Positions 1 to 7,876 of a stretch of DNA of 38,370 nucleotides are shown here, piece by piece. The notes under the pieces were generated by a model, which had not been told where the DNA came from, did not search any database, and saw only the letters and a list, made by a program, of their open reading frames with translations. Source of the stretch: JBCBSZ01 sp039185015 (GTDB taxonomy: Bacteria; Actinomycetota; Acidimicrobiia; Acidimicrobiales; Poriferisodalaceae); assembly GCA_039185015.1 (NCBI GenBank), contig JBCDAU010000050.1, positions 1 through 38,370 on the forward strand, in the 5' to 3' direction. Made by a program: the position numbers and the translations under genes. Within the stretch, counting starts at the first letter, position 1. Each line of letters starts with the position of its first letter.

Positions 1-756
1 ACCGCCTGGCCGCACCGCATCCTGAACTTCCACGAGATCGTGAACATCGTCGTCGATGGTCGGCCGGTGCTGATCTCGTACTGCCCGCTGTGTGGCAGCG
101 GTGTGGTGTTCGACCGGACCGTCGACGGCGAGGTCCTGTCGTTCGGCAACACCAGTGCCCTCTACGAGAACGACATGGTGATGTTCGATCGGCAGACCTC
201 CTCGTACTGGTGGCAGGTGGCCGGCCGGGCGATCGTCGGCGAGCGGACCGGCCAGGAGCTCGAGGTGCTGCCGTCGTCGACGGTCACCTGGGAGGCGTTC
301 CGGACGGCGCACCCCGACGGTCGGGTGCTCTCGGAGGAGGTCGGTCGTCGTGGCCGCTACGACCGCGACCCGTTCAGCTCCTACGCCGATCGGCTCGACG
401 CGGAGAACGTGCCGTTCCCGACCTCCGAAGAGGCCTTCGCCGACGAACGGCTGCCTCCTGGCGCGCTGATGATCGCCGTCGAGCTCGACGATCGGATCGT
501 CGCCGTGCCGGTCGAGGGCGGAGCGGCCGTCGTGGACCTCGGCGAGGACGCCCACGTCGTGATCGGCGCCGACGGCAGCGCGGTCGCCGTCCGGAGCCCG
601 GAGGGCCCGCCCCGCCTGTCGGGGGACCGACCGCTCACGCCGTCCGGGGCTCCGATCGCGCCGACCGGCCGCCCGCTCGAGGTCCTGCCGTCGATCTCGT
701 CGCTGTGGTTCGCGGTGGTCGCCTCCCAACCCGATGTGGAGCTGGTCCTGCCGTAG
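1..756 (+). CDS. DUF3179 domain-containing protein, 5' truncated by the window edge
   Basis: The reading frame is already open at base 1 (TAWPHRILNFHEIVN...), so the N-terminus lies outside the window; the ATG at 40 is internal to the conserved domain and is not the start. The visible 251 residues carry DUF3179 hallmarks: a PHRILNFHEIVN-like segment, the cysteine pair SYCPLCGSG, and a MVMFDRQTSSYWWQ segment followed by a TWEAFRTAHPDGRVL block. The family has no established biochemical function; the CxLC pair suggests a metal, heme or redox site, which is inference. It ends 58 bp before glyS. A second, divergent DUF3179 protein lies at 9145-10593, so two family members bracket the glyS-rpoD block. 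I am confident of the family and cannot say anything about the missing N-terminus, such as whether it is a lipoprotein. Confidence 0.88.
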   Translation, partial: TAWPHRILNFHEIVNIVVDGRPVLISYCPLCGSGVVFDRTVDGEVLSFGNTSALYENDMVMFDRQTSSYWWQVAGRAIVGERTGQELEVLPSSTVTWEAFRTAHPDGRVLSEEVGRRGRYDRDPFSSYADRLDAENVPFPTSEEAFADERLPPGALMIAVELDDRIVAVPVEGGAAVVDLGEDAHVVIGADGSAVAVRSPEGPPRLSGDRPLTPSGAPIAPTGRPLEVLPSISSLWFAVVASQPDVELVLP

Positions 757-800
757 CCCGACGGGCGGAAACGGTCCGGAGGCCTCGGGCGTCGCGCCGG

Positions 801-806
801 TAGCCT
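801..806 (+). promoter_or_regulatory. Putative -10 box of glyS (leaderless arrangement)
   Basis: TAGCCT lies 8 nt upstream of the glyS ATG at 815. With transcription starting about 7 nt after a -10 box, the mRNA would begin at or next to the start codon. No Shine-Dalgarno-like purine run lies just before the ATG, and no clear -35 element is visible. Confidence 0.4.
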
Positions 807-814
807 CACCCGTC

Positions 815-2143
815 ATGTCAGCCGAGGCGACACCGGATCCATCGCTGTTCGACAAGGTCGTGAACCTCTGCAAGCGCAGGGGCTTCGTCTTCCCGTCCGC
901 GGAGATCTACGGCGGTTTCCGGTCCACCTACGACTACGGGCCCCTCGGCGTGCTGATGCTGCGCAACGTGAAGAACGCCTGGTGGCGCTCGATGGTCCAG
1001 CTCCGCGACGACGTCGTCGGCCTGGACGCCGCCATCCTCTCGCCGCCGGCGATCTGGGAGGCGTCGGGCCACCTCCAGAACTTCACCGATCCGCTGGTCG
1101 ACTGCACCAACTGCGGCGCCCGGCACCGCGAGGACCAGCTCGAGGACCCGGACGTGTGCCCGACCTGTGGCGCACGCGGCAAGTTCACCGAGGCCCGCAA
1201 CTTCAACCTGATGTTCAAGACCCAGGCCGGCCCGGTCGAGGGCGCGGGCGCCGACGTGTACCTGCGACCGGAGACGGCGCAGGGCATGTTCGTGAACTTC
1301 AAGAACGTGCTGAACACGTCGCGCAAGAAGCCGCCGTTCGGCATCGCGCAGGTCGGCAAGTCGTTCCGCAACGAGATCACCCCCGGCAACTTCGTGTTCA
1401 GGACCCGCGAGTTCGAGCAGATGGAGCTCGAGTACTTCGTGCCGCCCGATGAGGGTCCGAAGTGGTACGAGTACTGGCTCGCCGAGCGGTTCCGCTGGTA
1501 CACCGAGCTCGGCATCCCGGAGTCCCTGCTCAGGCTCCGGGCCCACGACCCCGACGAGCTCTCGCACTACTCCGCGGGCACGTCCGACGTGGAGTTCCTG
1601 TTCCCGTGGGGCTGGGGCGAGCTCGAGGGCGTCGCCAACCGCACCGACTTCGACCTCAACGCCCACGCCGAGCGCTCCGGCGAGAAGCTCGAGTACTTCG
1701 ACCAGGCCTCCGGCGACCGCTACGTGCCCCACGTGATCGAGCCGGCGGCCGGCGCCACCCGCTCGATGATGGCGTTCCTCATGGCCGCCTACGACGAGGA
1801 GGAGGTCAACGACGACACCCGGACCGTCCTCCGCCTCCACCACCGCCTCGCTCCCTACCAGGTGGCCGTGCTCCCGCTGTCCCGCAAGGACACGCTGACG
1901 CCCCTCGCACGCGAGGTGCTCGGCATGCTCCAGCCCTACGTCATGACCGAGTACGACGAGACCCAGGCGATCGGTCGCCGCTACCGCCGCCAGGATGAGA
2001 TCGGCACGCCGCTGTGCGTCACCGTCGACTTCGACTCCCTGGAGGACGAGGCCGTGACCGTCCGGGACCGCGACACCATGGAGCAGGAGCGGATCCCGAT
2101 CAGCGGCCTCGTCCAACACGTCATCGGTCGCTTCAGCGACTGA
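815..2143 (+). CDS. glyS: Glycyl-tRNA synthetase (alpha2 type)
   Basis: Class II aminoacyl-tRNA synthetase that charges tRNA-Gly, in the single-chain homodimeric form rather than the GlyQ/GlyS tetramer. The 442-residue product starts MSAEATPDPSLFDKVV; the open frame extends upstream to 734 but the extra residues look non-native and overlap the preceding gene. Visible features are the N-terminal KRRGFVFPSAEIYGG signature, a zinc-knuckle-like cluster with Cys97, Cys100, Cys115 and Cys118, motif 2 (FRNEITPGNFVFRTREFEQME), the motif 3 region GATRSMMAFL, and a C-terminal anticodon-binding domain from about residue 345 (APYQVAVLPL). Length is normal for the family. It is preceded by a leaderless-type -10 box and followed 7 nt after its stop by a very strong hairpin. 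It leads a block with the PPDK homologue, dnaG and rpoD. Confidence 0.97.
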   Translation: MSAEATPDPSLFDKVVNLCKRRGFVFPSAEIYGGFRSTYDYGPLGVLMLRNVKNAWWRSMVQLRDDVVGLDAAILSPPAIWEASGHLQNFTDPLVDCTNCGARHREDQLEDPDVCPTCGARGKFTEARNFNLMFKTQAGPVEGAGADVYLRPETAQGMFVNFKNVLNTSRKKPPFGIAQVGKSFRNEITPGNFVFRTREFEQMELEYFVPPDEGPKWYEYWLAERFRWYTELGIPESLLRLRAHDPDELSHYSAGTSDVEFLFPWGWGELEGVANRTDFDLNAHAERSGEKLEYFDQASGDRYVPHVIEPAAGATRSMMAFLMAAYDEEEVNDDTRTVLRLHHRLAPYQVAVLPLSRKDTLTPLAREVLGMLQPYVMTEYDETQAIGRRYRRQDEIGTPLCVTVDFDSLEDEAVTVRDRDTMEQERIPISGLVQHVIGRFSD

Positions 2144-2150
2144 CCGGTTC

Positions 2151-2195
2151 AGGCGAGGCAGAACGGGGCGCTTCGCGCTCCCTTCTGCCTCGCCT
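2151..2195 (+). terminator. Strong hairpin after glyS (probable terminator)
   Basis: A perfect 13-bp inverted repeat (2151-2163 with 2183-2195, arm AGGCGAGGCAGAA) continues inward, after one C-C mismatch, as a second 7-bp helix (2165-2171 with 2175-2181, one G-U pair) closed by a 3-nt loop. It begins 7 nt after the glyS stop. There is no T-run behind it, so it is either an actinobacterial U-less terminator or an RNA-processing or regulatory structure. Confidence 0.7.
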
Positions 2196-2238
2196 GGGCG
2201 GGTCGACCCTCAGCGGAGGCGCAGCGGTGCGGACTCCA

Positions 2239-2253
2239 CCCCGTTCTGCCTCG
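2239..2253 (+). repeat. Second copy of the hairpin 3' arm (alternative pairing partner)
   Basis: The 15-mer at 2239-2253 is the exact reverse complement of 2154-2168, the 5' arm of the glyS hairpin. The 5' arm can therefore pair with either of two downstream partners, giving two mutually exclusive structures between glyS and the next gene, whose start is only 47 nt further on. Confidence 0.65.
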
Positions 2254-2300
2254 GCTGCCATGTGGCCGGGGTCACACGGCAGGGACCACAATGAGCCGCC

Positions 2301-4922
2301 GTGTCCCTCTCGTTCCCGCTCGACCATCGCCACGACCTGGGCCCCGACGAGCGCGCCGCGGTGCTCGGTTGGCTCGGCGCCGACCTCAACGACCTCGCCG
2401 TGCACGCCGGTCTCCCCGTGCCGGCCGGTTTCACGCTGACCACCGAGGCCGCGGCCGTCGTCGCCCGGGACGGCTGGACCGACGACGTCGAGAAGGCGCT
2501 GCTCGACGGCATCTCCGCGATCGAGGCGGCGACCGGGCGGGCGCTCGGCTCGCCCACGGCGCCGTTGCTCGTGAGCGTCCGCCCCGGCGGACCGGTGCCG
2601 CTGCCAGGGCTCGCGCCACCCGTGCTCGATCTGGGCATCGACGCCGGCGCCCGCGACGGCTTGATCGCCCTCGGCGGGGAGCGCTTCGCCGCCGACACCG
2701 AGCTCCTCTTCGTCGAGCGGTACACCACCTCCGTGCTCGATGGGCGCGAGACCCCGTTCGAGGAGCTGCGGGCGAGCGCCAGAGCCTTCGCCGGCGTGGA
2801 GTTCGACGAGGCGCTGCCCGACGGGCTCGTGCGTCTCGCCGTCGACCGGGCTCGCGAGCTCGCCGTCGCCTCAGGTGGCATCCCCGAGGCGCCGATCGAC
2901 CAGCTCAGGGCCGCCGTGCGACACGCGATCGACGCCTGGCAGCGGCCGGCTGCCGTCGCGCTGCGCAACCGTCGTGGCATCCCGCACGAGCCGGGTCACG
3001 CCGTGACCGTCCAGGCGATGGTCTACGGCAACATCGGACCGCGGTCCGGTAGCGGCCTGCTGTGGAGCCACGACCCGGCGACCGGCGATCCCGGCCTCAG
3101 CGGTGTGATGCGGCGCCGGTCTCAGGGCTCGGGCGAGCTGCCCGGTGCCCACGAGGAGATCCCCCTCGCCGAGGCCTCGGTCGCGAACCCGGACGGGGTC
3201 GAGACGGTGGCGGGGTGGCTCGACACGCTCAGCGGTGCCGATCGCGACGTGGTCGGCCTCGACGTCACCGTCGAGCGGGGCGAGCCATGGGTCCTCCGAT
3301 CACGACGGGGTGCACCGACCGGCGCAGCGGCGTTGCGCTCGACCGTCGCCGCCGTCGAGGCCGGTGAGCTGGACCGCCGTGTCGCCCTCACCCGGCTGCG
3401 AGCCGAGCAACTCGAGGACGTCCTCCACGGTTCGATCGACACCGGCGATGCCAGCGTCCTCACCACCGGCCTCGGCGCGTCGCCCGGCGCGGCGACCGGG
3501 GTGATCGTGCTCTCCGCCGACGAGGCCGCCGTCCGAGCCGCCGAAGGCGAGTCGGTGATCCTCGTCAAGCAGGAGACGTCCCCGGAGGACATCAACGGCA
3601 TGTCGGCCGCCGCCGGCATCCTCACGACTCGCGGCGGGCTGGCCAGCCATGCCGCGGTCGTCGCCCGTGGCTGGGGCACGCCGGCGGTGTGCGGCGCCGA
3701 GGACATCGAGCTGCTCGACGACGGCATCCGCATCGGGGCGACGACGCTCGCCGCCGGCGACCAGATCTCGATCGACGGCAGCAGCGGTGCCGTGCTGGTC
3801 GGCGAGGTGACGGTCAGCGAGTCCTCCGGCTCCGATGACCTCGAGATCGTGCTCGCCTGGGCCGACGAGGTGCGGGCCGGTCGACTCGCCGTGCGCGCCA
3901 ACGCGGACACCGGCCCCGACGCCGCACGCGCCCGGAGCTTCGGTGCCGAGGGCATCGGCCTGTGCCGGACCGAGCACATGTTCCTCGGCGACGACCGGCT
4001 GCCGATCATGCGGGAGATGATCCTCGCGGCCGACGAGGCCGCCGAGGCCCGTGCGCTGCGCAAGCTGCGGCGGGCCCAGAAGGCCGACTTCATCGACCTG
4101 CTGGAGGCCATGGACGGGCTCCCGGTGACGGTCCGCCTGCTCGACCCGCCGCTCCACGAGTTCCTCCCCGAGGTCACCGATCTCGAGATCAAGGAGGCGA
4201 CCGAGGGCCTCGATGCCGACGAGCAGGCGATGCTCGACGCCGCCCGCTCGTGGAGCGAGGTGAACCCGATGATCGGCACCCGCGGCGTCCGCCTCGCCTA
4301 CCTGAAGCCCGGCCTGTACGAGATGCAGGTGAAGGCGCTCGTCGATGCGGCGATCGCTCGGCGCCAGGCCGGCGGGGAGCCCGTCGTCGAGGTGATGATC
4401 CCCCTCACCACGACGGGGCCGGAGCTCGCCGGCGCCCGCCGCTGGGTCGTCGAGGCGGTGGCGGAGAAGGGCGAGGCCGCTGCCGACCTCGACATCGTGA
4501 TCGGCACGATGATCGAGACGCCGCGGGCTGCGCTTCGGGCCGCCGACCTCGCCGAGCACGCCGACTTCTTCAGCTTCGGCACCAACGACCTGACCCAGCT
4601 CACCTTCGGCTTCAGCCGCGACGACGTGGAGGCCCGGGTGATGGGCCGCTACCTCGACGAGGGCCTGCTCGCCGGCAACCCGTTCGAGTCGGTCGACGAC
4701 GGCGGCGTCGGCCGGCTGGTGCGGCTGGCCGCCGAGGAGGGCCGGGTGGCTCGCCCCGGCATCAAGCTCGGGGTCTGCGGGGAGCACGGCGGCGACCCGG
4801 CGTCGATCCGCGTCTTCCACGAGGCCGGGCTCGACTACGTGAGCTGCTCACCGTTTCGCGTGCCGATCGCCCGCCTCGCCGCTGCGCAGGCGATCCTCGC
4901 CGCAGATCAGTCGGCGACGTAG
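2301..4922 (+). CDS. ppdK: Pyruvate, phosphate dikinase-like protein with eroded ATP-grasp motifs
   Basis: The 873-residue protein has the full length and domain order of PPDK: N-terminal nucleotide-binding domain, swivelling phospho-His domain and C-terminal PEP/pyruvate TIM barrel. The phospho-His motif is intact (RGGLASHAAVVARG, His450), as are barrel signatures GIGLCRTEHMF, NPMIGTRGVRL, FFSFGTNDLTQ and GVCGEHGGDP (Cys826). In the N-terminal domain, however, the glycine/lysine-rich segment that normally reads LLGGKGxNLAEM is VLGWLGADLNDL, TRNP is SHDP, and the region of GEYLINAQGED is GVMRRRSQGSG. The Thr normally preceding SerHis, target of the DUF299 regulatory kinase, is Ala448. The C-terminal half should still handle PEP/pyruvate, but ATP/AMP chemistry is doubtful. 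GTG start, with CACAAT 8 nt upstream; the coding end overlaps the convergent gene by 16 bp. Confidence 0.88.
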   Translation: MSLSFPLDHRHDLGPDERAAVLGWLGADLNDLAVHAGLPVPAGFTLTTEAAAVVARDGWTDDVEKALLDGISAIEAATGRALGSPTAPLLVSVRPGGPVPLPGLAPPVLDLGIDAGARDGLIALGGERFAADTELLFVERYTTSVLDGRETPFEELRASARAFAGVEFDEALPDGLVRLAVDRARELAVASGGIPEAPIDQLRAAVRHAIDAWQRPAAVALRNRRGIPHEPGHAVTVQAMVYGNIGPRSGSGLLWSHDPATGDPGLSGVMRRRSQGSGELPGAHEEIPLAEASVANPDGVETVAGWLDTLSGADRDVVGLDVTVERGEPWVLRSRRGAPTGAAALRSTVAAVEAGELDRRVALTRLRAEQLEDVLHGSIDTGDASVLTTGLGASPGAATGVIVLSADEAAVRAAEGESVILVKQETSPEDINGMSAAAGILTTRGGLASHAAVVARGWGTPAVCGAEDIELLDDGIRIGATTLAAGDQISIDGSSGAVLVGEVTVSESSGSDDLEIVLAWADEVRAGRLAVRANADTGPDAARARSFGAEGIGLCRTEHMFLGDDRLPIMREMILAADEAAEARALRKLRRAQKADFIDLLEAMDGLPVTVRLLDPPLHEFLPEVTDLEIKEATEGLDADEQAMLDAARSWSEVNPMIGTRGVRLAYLKPGLYEMQVKALVDAAIARRQAGGEPVVEVMIPLTTTGPELAGARRWVVEAVAEKGEAAADLDIVIGTMIETPRAALRAADLAEHADFFSFGTNDLTQLTFGFSRDDVEARVMGRYLDEGLLAGNPFESVDDGGVGRLVRLAAEEGRVARPGIKLGVCGEHGGDPASIRVFHEAGLDYVSCSPFRVPIARLAAAQAILAADQSAT

Positions 4923-5404
4923 TAGCGCCGGGCCCAGATACCGGTGGGATCCTCCCCGCGGACGGGCATCCGCCAGGTGCTGACCTCGACGTCGGCACCG
5001 TCCAGTGCGATCCCCAGGAGCGACCGAGGCTCCTCGATCGTGACCTCCAGGTAGCGGTCGGCGGCCTCGGCGCCGACGTAGCGGGCGGCCATCGCCCGGT
5101 AGGTCTCCCGCCAGAGGTCGTCCTCGCCGGGTTCGTTGAGCACCTCGATACGTCCCCGAACGGTGACCTTCCGATAGGGGAGGCCGTCCTCGTCGATCGA
5201 GATCGCGATGCGGGGGTCGCGCCGGAGGTGGCCCCACCACGCCGAACGGGCCCGCGCCGTGATGAGGACGCGGCCCTCGTCGTAGAGGAACCAGACGGGC
5301 ACGACCGACGGCGCGCCGTCGTCGTCGACCGTGCCGATCCGTGCGGGCACGCCGGGCACGGAGGTGAGGAAGTCCTGCAGCTCGTCGTCGTCGAGTCGGG
5401 GCAC
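4907..5404 (-). CDS. Pyridoxamine 5'-phosphate oxidase-family (FMN/F420 split-barrel) protein
   Basis: The 165-residue product begins at a GTG (VPRLDDDELQDF) placed 2 nt after the stop of the upstream gene, implying translational coupling. It has the split beta-barrel pattern of the PNPOx/FDOR families: PARIGTVDDDGAPSVVPVWF, then RSAWWGHLRRDPRIAISID and a KVTVRGRIEVL strand. These proteins bind FMN, or in actinobacteria often F420 (FDOR-B); the exact cofactor and substrate cannot be read from the sequence, though the F420 genes at 35-37 kb make F420 plausible. The 3' end overlaps the end of the PPDK-like gene by 16 bp in convergent orientation. Confidence 0.82.
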   Translation of the reverse strand: MPRLDDDELQDFLTSVPGVPARIGTVDDDGAPSVVPVWFLYDEGRVLITARARSAWWGHLRRDPRIAISIDEDGLPYRKVTVRGRIEVLNEPGEDDLWRETYRAMAARYVGAEAADRYLEVTIEEPRSLLGIALDGADVEVSTWRMPVRGEDPTGIWARRYYVAD

Positions 5405-5406
5405 CG

Positions 5407-5937
5407 CTACACCTCCACGGTTCCGCCGGCCCGCCAGTACTCGCCGTTGGCTCGGTCGAGGAACTCCTCGTCGACCAGGTAGCGGCGCAGCGCGGCCGTG
5501 TCGTCGTGCCAGCGTCCGAGGATCTCGTTGACGCGGCGTTCGGGGTACCGCTCGCCGGGCGTGAACTCCTGGGCGAGCAGATCGAGGAGCACCCGGCGCT
5601 TGGACCGGGCCGTCGGGATGGCCGTGATGCGGCCGTCGCGCACGAAGGGGCGGAGCACGGCGTCGTTCCCGTCGTCGGGCGGTGGTGCGGGCGCGGCGGT
5701 GCGAGCCGCGTGGGCGAAGGCTTCCTCGACGAGCCACAGCGACTCGTCGTCGCCGATGACCAGCTCGGCGTCCTGGAGTCGCCAGACCGCGTCGACGACC
5801 TCCCGCCGGGTGAGGCCGGTCGCCGTGACCAGCCCGTCGACGTCGGACGCGCCCAGCACGAGCGCCGCCACGACCCGCCTTCGGGCGGGCTCCGCGAGGA
5901 GGCCGACGAGGCGGACGGCGTCGAGGGGCGCGCTCAC
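5407..5937 (-). CDS. ArsR-like HTH / DUF2087 domain protein
   Basis: A 176-residue protein with two parts. Residues about 5-75 look like an ArsR-type winged helix (LVGLLAEPARRRVVAALVLG, then VDGLVTATGLTRREVVDAVWRL). Residues about 95-170 are a DUF2087 domain, recognisable by DGRITAIPTARSKRRVLLDLL, ERRVNEILGRWHDD and LRRYLVDEEFLDR. DUF2087 is usually joined to DNA-binding domains and is presumed regulatory. It starts with GTG and is followed 2 nt after its stop by the split-barrel gene, so the pair is an operon. It is divergent from dnaG across 181 bp. Confidence 0.82.
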   Translation of the reverse strand: MSAPLDAVRLVGLLAEPARRRVVAALVLGASDVDGLVTATGLTRREVVDAVWRLQDAELVIGDDESLWLVEEAFAHAARTAAPAPPPDDGNDAVLRPFVRDGRITAIPTARSKRRVLLDLLAQEFTPGERYPERRVNEILGRWHDDTAALRRYLVDEEFLDRANGEYWRAGGTVEV

Positions 5938-6118
5938 CCGACCGACCCTAGGCGGCAGGTCCCCCGATCGGTCCGCTTCGGCCCGGCGGGTCGCATCGGT
6001 CGACGACCGCCCGTCGCCGGAGCGCTCCGAGGGGTGCCGAACCCGGCGTCTCGTGATCCCCCCGACTGGTAGTTTGGGACCTGGTCAGGGGAACGGCCGA
6101 TCGGGCGTGCGGAGCCAC

Positions 6119-7876
6119 ATGGCGATCGTCGATGAGGACATTCAGCGGGTGCGGGCGGAAACCGACGCGGTGGCCGTCATCGGTGCCCACGTCGGCCTGC
6201 GTCGCGTCGGTCGCCGCCAGGTCGGGCTGTGCCCGTTCCACAACGAGAAGTCCCCGTCGTTCTCGGTGAACGCCGAGGAAGGCCTCTACTACTGCTTCGG
6301 CTGCGGTGCCTCCGGCGACATCATCAGCTTCGTCCAGCAGGTCGAGGGGCTCGACTTCCGGTCGGCCGTCGAGCTGCTGGCCGAACGGGCCGGCATCACG
6401 CTGCGCTACACCGAGGAGGGCACCGCCGATCGCCGTCGCCGCAGCTCCGAGGTGCACGAGCTGCTCGAGGAGGCGGTCGAGTTCTACCACCAGCGCCTCC
6501 TCACCGGCGCTGACGGGGGCGTGGCCCGCAGCTATCTCCGCAGCCGCGGGTACGACGGCGACACCGTGCGGGAGTTCCGCATCGGGTGGGCGCCCGACGC
6601 CTGGGAGGAGCTGCTCCGGGCACTGCGGGGCAAGCCCCGCGAGCTGCTCGCCGATGCCGGGCTCGTCGCCCAGAACGACAACGGTCGGCTCCGGGACGCG
6701 TTCCGAGCTCGGGTGATGTTCCCGATCTTCGACGTCGCCGGCCGGCCGATCGGCTTCGGTGGCCGGATCCTGCCCGGCGGCCGGGGGCCGAAGTACAAGA
6801 ACTCGTCCCAGGGTCCCGTCTACGACAAGAGCCGCGTGCTCTACGGGCTCAACTGGGCCAAGCAGTCCGCCGTGCAGCGAGGTCGGCTCGTCGTGTGCGA
6901 GGGGTACACCGACGTCATCGGGTTCGCCCGAGCGGGTATCACGGAGGCCGTGGCGACCTGTGGCACGTCTCTCACCGAGGACCACGTCAAGACGATGCGA
7001 CGGTTCGCCCGCCGCATCGTGCTGGCGTTCGACGCCGACGCGGCCGGTCAGGGTGCCGCCGAGCGGGTCTACGCCTGGGAGCAGGCCCACGATCTCGAGG
7101 TGGAGGTCGTCGAGCTGGGGGAGGGTCGTGATCCCGGCGATGTCGCGGCCTCCGATCCCGAGGCGCTCGTCGCTGCCGTCGATGGCGCCAAGCCGTTCCT
7201 CGGCTGGCGGGTCGATCGCATCCTCGCCGGTGCCACCGATCGCCCGGAGCGGCGGGCCCGTGCCGCCCACGCCGCGCTCGACGCGATCCGCGAGCACCCG
7301 GACGCGTTCGTGCGGGATCAGTACGTCATGACCGTCGCCGACCGGTGCGGTCTCGACCCCGACCAGCTCCGGGCCGACGTGGGGCGGCGAGGCCGCCGGG
7401 TCGCCGTCGCCGAGCCGGTGGAGATGTACGTCGAGGAGCTGCCGGAGCTCGAGCCCTCCGAGCTGGAGGCGCTCCGCGTGCTCGCTCATCGCCCCGAGGC
7501 GATCGCCCATCGGCTCCACGCCGGCCTCTTCCCGTCCCCGGCCGGCTCCGGGACCTATCGGGCGCTGGTCGCCGGCGGTGGTTCGGTCCGTGCCGCCACC
7601 GATCAGGCCGATCCGGCCCTGCATCCCGTGCTGTCACGGATCGCGGTCGAGGAGTCCGAGGCCGAGCCCGACGACGTCGTCAGGCTCCTGGCTCGGCTCG
7701 CCGCCCAGGACGCCCTCACCCGGCTCAGCCGCCGTGGTGATGCCGGCGACCCCAACATCCTCGAGCTGCGCACCTGGCTGAAGGGGCGGATCGACGAGCT
7801 CAACGACGTCGAGCACTGCGCACCCACCGTGGCGCTCTTGTCGGACTGGCTCCAGGCGCACGAGGATGCGGCGTAG
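6119..7876 (+). CDS. dnaG: DNA primase
   Basis: Synthesises RNA primers at the replication fork. The 585-residue product starts MAIVDEDIQRVR; a CGGAG ribosome-binding site lies 4 nt before the ATG. The N-terminal CHC2 zinc domain is complete (Cys38, His41, Cys59, Cys62 in CPFH...YYCFGCG), followed by the catalytic core (GFGGRILPGG, YKNSSQGPVYDKSRVLYGL). The TOPRIM region has VVCEGYTDVIGFARAG near residue 255 and LAFDADAAGQGA near 303. The C-terminal region (about 440-585) is the divergent DnaB-binding part. Its TAG stop directly abuts the ATG of rpoD with no spacer, so the two are co-transcribed and probably translationally coupled, as in macromolecular-synthesis operons. Confidence 0.97.
   Translation: MAIVDEDIQRVRAETDAVAVIGAHVGLRRVGRRQVGLCPFHNEKSPSFSVNAEEGLYYCFGCGASGDIISFVQQVEGLDFRSAVELLAERAGITLRYTEEGTADRRRRSSEVHELLEEAVEFYHQRLLTGADGGVARSYLRSRGYDGDTVREFRIGWAPDAWEELLRALRGKPRELLADAGLVAQNDNGRLRDAFRARVMFPIFDVAGRPIGFGGRILPGGRGPKYKNSSQGPVYDKSRVLYGLNWAKQSAVQRGRLVVCEGYTDVIGFARAGITEAVATCGTSLTEDHVKTMRRFARRIVLAFDADAAGQGAAERVYAWEQAHDLEVEVVELGEGRDPGDVAASDPEALVAAVDGAKPFLGWRVDRILAGATDRPERRARAAHAALDAIREHPDAFVRDQYVMTVADRCGLDPDQLRADVGRRGRRVAVAEPVEMYVEELPELEPSELEALRVLAHRPEAIAHRLHAGLFPSPAGSGTYRALVAGGGSVRAATDQADPALHPVLSRIAVEESEAEPDDVVRLLARLAAQDALTRLSRRGDAGDPNILELRTWLKGRIDELNDVEHCAPTVALLSDWLQAHEDAA

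Noticed and set aside
1449..1998. Alternative + strand open frames inside glyS
   Set aside because: They overlap the catalytic motifs of glyS in other frames and are Arg/Pro/Ser-rich shadows.
3300..4820. A 506-codon minus-strand open frame inside the PPDK-like gene
   Set aside because: Shadow of the PPDK barrel domain; no start context and no protein-like motifs.
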